Source: Polytrichum commune | Lineage: Eukaryota; Streptophyta; Polytrichopsida; Polytrichales; Polytrichaceae | NCBI GenBank assembly: GCA_950295325.1 | Contig: OX485806.1 | Span: 57,469,169 to 57,533,168 of the forward strand | Reading direction: 5' to 3' | DNA: 64,000 nt | Part shown: piece after piece, positions 57,614-64,000 of the stretch | Position numbering within the stretch: the first letter of the stretch is position 1 | Layout of the letters: each line of letters opens with the position of its first letter | The notes under the pieces: model-generated | What the model was told of the DNA's origin: nothing | Seen by the model: only the letters and a program-made list of their open reading frames with translations | Databases searched by the model: none | Made by a program: the position numbers and the translations under genes

Positions 57614-58696
57614 GCCGGTAATGCTAGAAGTGGTGCCGGTTTTCTAACCGCTAAAGGACGTGGACCTGTGTCAACAAGAACATATGGGACTTGACTATCA
57701 TATTTGACCGGTTCTCCCGTTATCACCCTAGGTCGAATGGGAATGAATTGTGGTATCAATTCATCTTCCCTCCTCCACAATCTCTCATGATCTCTATCCA
57801 AACTCTCTAGCCGCTCTCTTGGCATCCGCCAAAGTCTGAGGATTCCTTTCAAGAACACATCTAATTGTTCCCGACTTAAAGAATCTTTGAATGAAGAATT
57901 GCTTTAGTATGTCATCATTAAACATGGTGCCCATAAATCGTGTATACACTAAATCAAATTTTCTAATGTAGGCCGAAATTTCCTCTTCCTTACCTTGCTT
58001 CAATAAAGCCAATGCCCTCAAAGCCGTGCTTTGACCAACATCCGGCCGAAACTCGTTCAAAAACTCCCTTTGCAATTGCTCCCATCCTCTAAAATGTCCT
58101 TCGGCATGATCTCTACACCACTCATAAGCCTCACCCTCTAGAGTGGTAGGAAACCACACCAACCAATATTCCGGGTTGGTCACAAGAGAATTAGCCAACC
58201 TTTCGATGTACCTCTCCATGTGCCTAGAAGGATCCTCATCCTTAGTTCCATAAAACTTAGGGTGGTGGGATGGCATATCCACCGCTTGTAAGTTTTGTGG
58301 GACCACAATTAGTAGACCTCTCCGCCTAACCAATGAATCAATGGGTGGCATAGGAGGTATGGGTGGCGGATCCACCCCATGGTCCGGCTTCATGGTGACT
58401 GGTGTATCCCCTTTTATTTCCCTATCAATGTGTATCGGAATCTCTTCCCTAAATATATAAGTCTCCGATGATGTCTCTCCACTCAAGTTAGAGGGAGTTG
58501 CCTCTTTCTCAAGTCGAGACTCTATTTCTAATGTCCATAGCAATGGACTAAAACTAGGCTCAACATTCAAACAACTTTCTAATCTAACATCAACTTCTTT
58601 TACAACTTCAGTAATCCTAGATAATCTCCTCCTACGTATAAATTTGTCTAATCCTAATATCAAGCTTCGTTTTTTAGATCGAGTCTTACCTTGCAT
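57614..58696 (-). pseudogene. Retrotransposon gag (Retrotrans_gag domain), cut by MULE2
   Basis: Starts at ATG 58694-58696 (M-Q-G-K-T-R-S-K-K-R-S-L). The gag domain is at about 58270-57800: F-Y-G-T-K-D-E-D-P, W-F-P-T-T-L-E-G-E-A-Y-E-W, then F-L-N-E-F-R-P and L-K-Q-G-K-E-E-E-I-S-A-Y-I. A one-base shift near 57800 breaks the frame. The reading stops at the MULE2 end. This belongs to the LTR family at 59586 (family B), not to family A. Confidence 0.85.
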
Positions 58697-59564
58697 TCCC
58701 CAAAGAATCGATCATCCCTCACTTGACCAAACATACTCTTCACTACCTTCACTCTTCAATGTTATCACTTCTCTTGATGTGGTTTTAAAAATTGAAGAGG
58801 TGAGGAAGAGAAATTGCAAGCCCATTTAAATGAAAAATCCCAAACAGGGGATAGGCATGTTCATGTCATTTTTTGGTTGGACTAGAGCATTACCTCTAAA
58901 ACCCTTCCTCCAACTGACACTCACCACAATACCAATTGTGAGGGGTTGATCTTCGCCATGTATTATGCTGAGGACCGAGGCTTCATCCTCTTGTCCTCGC
59001 ATAATAATACAACTAGGGAATTACCCTCTCCAATGGATAACGATAATAACAGTTACAAAAATCATTCTTTAATTAATTTAATGAATAGACTTGGAAGAAT
59101 GACATACCTTAAGCAATTCGTCATTCTCTGCAAGTTAGCACTCCTCTCGACTGTGACTCAATGTGACAATAACAATCAACAATTTCTGAACTAACAATTC
59201 TAATGTAAAGCATCAAATTAAAAATTCCCAAGACTTGGAGACTCACCCCGAGGTGAGTGTCAAATTCTAATCTTTCTAAATTTAATTATCCCTCTAAGGT
59301 TTTAATGAACTAACGATCATAGATTCTTTTCATGTTTTTAGCAAATCCCCAAGAAGGTTGAGGATATACCTTAGTCGCGCTCCCTCCTGAAAACAAAATG
59401 CATAAATGACATATGCAATTCATTCCAAGGAAATAAAGAAAATGAACTAAATTAGTCAATGACAAAAATCAAAAATCCTAAATGAGACACTTACCATGAA
59501 CTAGGCGCTCCTCTTTTTCTCCTACGATGTCCCCTCCAAGTCTTGACTTCTAATCCCGCTTCAC
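58697..59564 (-). other. 5' leader of the family-B retrotransposon
   Basis: About 870 bases between gag and the primer-binding site. No gene or RNA recognised. Confidence 0.5.
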
Positions 59565-59581
59565 TCCTGGCGGACGCACCA
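59565..59581 (-). promoter_or_regulatory. Probable primer-binding site of the family-B element
   Basis: Minus strand TGGTGCGTCCGCCAGGA, four bases inside the LTR end at 59586. It starts with TGG as a tRNA 3'-end complement should. The tRNA is not identified. Confidence 0.6.
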
Positions 59582-59585
59582 TTTA

Positions 59586-62550
59586 TGTGAGGCCAAACCA
59601 CCCACCCTTATGCATCGTAGTGCGGGTGAGGGCATGGAGCTCACATTAATCCCTATGTTATTCTCAACGCCAATATGGTCGAGCTCCACCGCATTCCACA
59701 TTGATGTGAACACACCAGTTTCTCTATAACATGAGTACGAGCTTTGAAAAATGCTCCACTCCTTTATTGCACTCTTCCACACAAGCTCACAACACCACAC
59801 ACAATCCCTCACCTAAGATTCACTCCCTAATTTCACCACATTACATTGAGTGGCTCCCTAATCCTCCATTAAGCCCATTTACTAGCCTAATCCCTTGTTT
59901 TTACCCTATCCAACCCTTCCACCATTGTGGTACTTTTGGGCCATCCCCTTTCGAGGGAGCCTAAAAGTATCACACAAGCCCTTCGGTGAAGGTGGCCTAC
60001 ATTTGCAGGCGCCCAAGCCGAACCCGGATGATAGGTGTATAACGTGAGTAGTTAGATTTTTAAGGGAGATTAAATATGCGTCGTAGTACCTCCGGAGGTT
60101 GGGCCTTAGTTTTTTACTAGTGTGGCTTTAAACTCCACTAACCAATTTCATATCTAGTTCTAACCTTAAGCTACGACCTATTCTACGCGCAGACGCACCA
60201 GCCTTGAAACCAAGGCAATCCTAATTTGTGAATTGGGATGGTTCTGATACACCCAACCGGGTATGACTCATACCACCTTAACTCAACGAACGGAATAACG
60301 ACAATTTGATGGACCATTTAATTCTTCCTATTTCTTTATTTAGTTCTATTTAGTTTTCTAAGCGGGGGAACTTAGCCTAAGTCCCACCCTTCACACAAAT
60401 TCCTTTTTAATTACTTACTTTTGTTTGCACGTCCTAACTCATTACATTAACATATTAGGCATCACCCCTTACCTCGGAACCTTCTAAGGCCTCGTGCAGG
60501 TCCTTTGAAGGTCGAGTAACATCTCAAACCCTTCGGACATCAATGGTTCGAAGGGTGGTGTCACTCTACCGAGTTAAGTTTCCGATTCGGGTCTCTTGCC
60601 AACAAGGGTTTACGATTTATTTTGTATGTTTTGATTGTCAAATGTGTTTACACTGGATAGACCACGAAATGCAATTCAATGGGACCAGGGTGACGGACAA
60701 CCTGTAGGTTCAACCTGTTGCGCAATCTTCATAAATTGGGGCCATTACTCCCAATCTATGGGGCCAACAACATAATAGTGGATTCGCGGGTCATTAACCC
60801 CACCTTTCCACCAACAACATTCAGAGTGGTCGTGTCGGTGATTAATTCAACTTACCACACATAAAACTTGCTGATAAATGAAGCTACTACTATAAAACAT
60901 ACTAAGGGCCCCGAAAACAATGGAGTTGAATATTCCCTTGGCGGTCAAGTGGTCAAGCCACTTGACCTTACGAGATAGGTGAGTGGGTTTATAGATGCGT
61001 ACCTTAGCCGCGCTCCCTCCAACCCTAAATGGAAGGCTAGCGTTAGTAAATTTACCTCAATTCTCTTCGGTTTATTTGGGCTCGATGTAGGCCCAACCGC
61101 TACCTCCTTCCTTGCTCCACTTCCCTAGCGTCAACCTTGCCTCCTTCTTTGTAACTAGTTTAGTAGTAAGCGTACCTTAGTTAACAATTAAAATATAAAG
61201 TATTTATTCTGCAGTGTAATTTAATCCTAAGAATAATATTTATACTTAGTGCACCTAATTATCTTTCCAATGATCTAAAAATCACTTGAATCGGATAAGA
61301 AATGCAAAAGTTATGAGGGTTGGAAGTGTGAGGTCGATTCAACCTACCCTTCCAACCCACCTATCTAACTTCTAACTTCAAAAATTCATAGCACATTCCT
61401 TACTAATTGGGTCTAGGCTTTCCTTATACCATTGGAAAGCTATGAATATGTTCTAACTAGGAAAATTATGACATCAGCAGGCTAAGCTAATAGAAATTCA
61501 GCAGACTCCTTGTAACACAGCAGTCAATCAAGAAGGCTTAAACTATGTATCTCGCCTTCAACAATTCATATCTAATTCAAATCTTATTCAAATCAAACGT
61601 TCTATATGACCCTGGAGAGATATTAAAAATATGTATTTGACAAAAATATGTGATTAGAAAGGTAAGCCAAAGTGAACCCAGCAGATCATCTGTAATGCAG
61701 CAGTCAACCAAAAGTTCTCAAACTATGTGTCCCATCTAGCACAATTCATATCTAATTCAAATCATGCTCAAATCAAATGTTCTAAGCCATTTTGGAAAGC
61801 TACACAAAAGTTCTACTTGGAGAAAATATAACTTCTTGGAATTAAAATTCCTATTGGGCTTGCAGGTTTGATCCAGCAGCCGCTACCCACAAGACCACCC
61901 AGTTTTTTCTACTCCATCTTTGAAAATCCATAACTAATTGTCATCTTAACCAAATCACAATTGGGAAACGGCTATGGATAGCTATAGGAAATCTCTCTAA
62001 GAGAAAAATGATAAGTATATTTTTCTAGCTTGTCAACTAAGCCTTCAGGGCATTGGCAGATGAGGTCTACAATGCCTCCACTCAAAATTCTACCATCCAA
62101 CCTACCTCTATAAAAGAAATAATCATTTTGTTGGTGTGTTAAGAAACACACATTTGAACTAGGAGAGAGAGTAGAGGAAGTTCTCAAGCCTTTTTTTTAG
62201 GCCATTGAGAATACATGCTAAAGGATTTTTTCCTAACTACATTGAAGCAGGGCTTCGCCCAAGCATTAGAGGAAGAGAGAGAGCTACAAGGTGGAAGGAG
62301 GGGTTTTTAAACCCTCTCACAAAAGGGTTGGACCCCTCCTCCACCGGATCCATTTGTCAAACCCTTTCCCGAAATTTTGGCTCGGGGTTTTTCCGGTTGA
62401 GGTTGTCACCCTCTCGCCGAGGTGGCTCCGATGGATACCTTAGAAATCTTTCTAATTTTTTCCATCGAGTTGGCAAGGGGGCAAGTGGGCAAGTAGCCCC
62501 CTTGTTTTTTTTTTTTCTTCAAAAGTCTTCAAGCCAATTTTGTCTTCTTA
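59586..62550 (-). mobile_element. Family-B 5' LTR (right limit uncertain)
   Basis: Starts TGTGAGGCCAAACC on the plus strand, like the insertion at 908. A length near 3 kb is guessed from that copy. It contains degenerate repeats of about 180 bases and a cluster of AT-rich sequence. No coding domain. The right end could be anywhere from about 59980 to 62900. Confidence 0.45.
61490..61860. repeat. Two diverged repeats of about 180 bases
   Basis: Both contain CAGCAGTCAA(T/C)CA, AAACTATGT and ACAATTCATATCTAATTCAA followed by AAATCAAA(C/T)GTTCTA, starting near 61498 and 61678. Confidence 0.75.
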
Positions 62551-62584
62551 CGTAAAACACCTCCAATAGTCTTGTGTGCCTCAC

Positions 62585-62735
62585 ACTAACTAATAAACTA
62601 ACACTTGCTTAGCTAGCATTTATTAACATTTGCTTAATAGCTAGCATCTACTAATATTTGCTTAGCTAGCATCTACTAACATTTGCTTAATAGCTAGCAT
62701 CTACTAATATTTGCTTAGCTAGTTGTTTTTACTAG
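62585..62735. repeat. Short tandem repeat rich in GCTAGC
   Basis: Units like TTTGCTTAATAGCTAGCATC followed by TACTAA(C/T)A, three to four copies. Confidence 0.85.
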
Positions 62736-63033
62736 CTAGCATATTTTTTCTACTTTGCTATCTTCTAGCACTACTTAGTTTCATTTTGACCTTCCTTCTT
62801 CTAGGCTAAATGCTAAATGAACTAATTTTTCCCTAAATTCCCTATCAATTCTAACTTTTAATGCTAACATTCTAACTAAAAGTGATCCCGCAGAGTGGTG
62901 GACCACTCAAAGAGTTCACAACCATGTAATATAGCATTAATACTAACCCCCCTACGCTAATTAAGGTTTAGCCTCGGTTCCCTAATTACGAAACTACGCT
63001 GTTCGGCTCTGGGACTCTGCCCGTCCTCGCTCG
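62736..63033. other. Unassigned spacer
   Basis: AT-rich, no gene or repeat recognised. Confidence 0.4.
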
Positions 63034-63216
63034 CCACCGAGCTCAGCTCTTCGGAGTCTGGCCACCGAGCTCAGCTCTTCGGAGTCTGGCCACCGAGCTC
63101 AGCTCTTCAACATTTTGTCTACCGAGCTCAACTCTTCGGCAATGTGGCTACCAAGCTCAACTCTTCGGCCTTCTGGCACCTAGCTCAGCCCTCAGATTTC
63201 TGGCTACCGAGCTAGG
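63034..63216. repeat. Minisatellite of about 28 bases
   Basis: Units of CCACCGAGCTCAGCTCTTCG plus GAGTCTGG, about six copies decaying to the right. Confidence 0.88.
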
Positions 63217-63233
63217 GTTTAGGGTTTAGGGTA
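63212..63233. repeat. Interstitial plant telomere-type repeats
   Basis: Nearly three copies of TTTAGGG (AGGGTTTAGGGTTTAGGG). They abut the broken end of a methyltransferase-like gene fragment. Confidence 0.85.
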
Positions 63234-63665
63234 TCCGGAGCGACGACCTTCCTCTTGCGTGGCACGGAGGGAATGGTGACATCGCTATGGGAAGGAACAG
63301 GAACATGGTGTCGAGAAGGGGCAGAAAGAGTTGCCGTTGGACTTCCGACAACTGTGGTAGTTGGAGTGCGCTGAACGCAGGCCTTGGTGAAAGAATGGGT
63401 GGACACTTGACTAGAAGCCACCCTCTTACCCTTGCCCTTGGCCTTCACCGGTGCAACCTCTTTGTCAATGGCGGGAGGAGGAGGATTCTCATCTTCATCC
63501 GGCTCTTCTTCCAATTCAATGACCTCAGGGGCAGCGGAAACAAGTCTATTGTAGACGGGTTCTTCTACTTCGGGAACAAATCCACGAGAACAATCCAAGT
63601 ACCAACCACCAGCGACCAAATGCACGTGTGGAAATTTTGCAAGTTGCATGGGCGTGTATGTGGGA
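63228..63665 (-). pseudogene. Third fragment of the ParB/methyltransferase-like gene (exon 9)
   Basis: Open for 145 codons and matches exon 9 of the MULE1 and MULE2 copies: Y-T-P-M-Q-L-A-K-F-P, G-G-W-Y-L-D-C-S-R-G-F-V-P, then a proline-rich linker with K-A-K-G-K-G-K-R and P-R-K-R-K. Homology begins near 63665 and stops at 63228 where TTTAGGG repeats start. The linker is intact here but shifted in MULE1 and deleted in MULE2. Confidence 0.8.
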
Positions 63666-64000
63666 ACACGCGAACACCAACCTATCCGGATTGGCGGTTT
63701 TGAGTGCCTAATCCGGTTTTGTCCGGATGACCCTAGTATCGTCCAGGGATTCTATGAAGTGTAGGAGGTCTAGAACGCTCCGTACCTGCTTATTTTCTCT
63801 TCCTTAGCCAAATTTCTAGAAACCCTGATTTCCGAACTTTTGGTCTTTGAACACTGTTATTCTTCTTCCGGAGTGTCCCTTTCCGGATCGTATCTCTAAG
63901 TTTTAATTATAATGCTTACCCCCTCCTCTACATCTACCCTCTAGAATAGGTGGTTTCTTCCGGTGAAGACATCCCTTATAAGATTGGAATCCGGAAACTC
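63666..64000. other. Unassigned end of window
   Basis: Several TCCGGA or TTCCGG motifs at irregular spacing. No gene recognised. Confidence 0.4.

Noticed and set aside
63212-63233. Chromosome end
   Set aside because: Only about three TTTAGGG units, with non-telomeric sequence on both sides.

Overview
This window is land-plant nuclear DNA built almost entirely from nested transposable elements. The evidence is chromovirus-type Ty3/gypsy pol with a chromodomain and an initiator-Met-tRNA primer site, a CACTA (En/Spm) element with TNP2 and TnpA-like genes, Mutator-like (MULE) elements, GT-AG introns, and plant-type TTTAGGG repeats. I cannot name the species; a large, repeat-rich genome, perhaps a non-seed plant, is only an impression. 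No rRNA or tRNA gene, CRISPR array or intact ordinary host gene was found.

Layout. 1-8438: decayed gypsy copy A (+), broken by a 3-kb insertion (908-3903, TSD GCTTG) and a solo LTR (5860-6837, TSD CACTT). 8439-about 39280: a CACTA element with divergent TNP2 (-) and TnpA-like (+) genes plus a captured peroxiredoxin-like exon. Its right terminus was not found. Inside it lies MULE1 (9982-27336), a giant Mutator-like element of about 17.4 kb flanked by an 11-bp direct repeat. 39281-45113: gypsy copy B (-) with PBS and 5' LTR. 45114-49575: gypsy copy C (+) with further LTRs. 49576-57613: MULE2, a truncated relative of MULE1. 57614-about 62500: another gypsy family (-) with gag, PBS and LTR. 63034-63665: minisatellite, telomere-like repeats and a third fragment of the MULE cargo gene.

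The candidate new system is the MULE1/MULE2 family. MULE1 carries two divergent genes. Rightward is a MULE-like transposase with a C-terminal SWIM zinc finger. Leftward is a gene of about 12 exons (roughly 1,217 codons) that appears to join a ParB/sulfiredoxin-like domain to an N4/N6-type DNA methyltransferase-like domain, an arrangement otherwise familiar from prokaryotes and phages. The methyltransferase part keeps a recognisable SAM-binding motif, but the catalytic [DNS]PP[YFW] motif reads D-[I/V]-P-E in both copies. Introns of this gene are filled with tandem arrays of about 140 bp carrying one 20-nt near-palindrome, CCCTCTCGGAACCGAGAGGG. The same palindrome sits in unrelated spacer sequence in MULE2, with roughly 55 copies in the window.

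Both MULE1 genes are broken: the transposase by a TIR element and two stops, the methyltransferase-like gene by a solo LTR and small indels. What is present is a fossil of the system. Order of events: gypsy LTR, then CACTA, then MULE1, then a solo LTR and a TIR element within MULE1. All product names rest on motif recognition by eye, without database searches.
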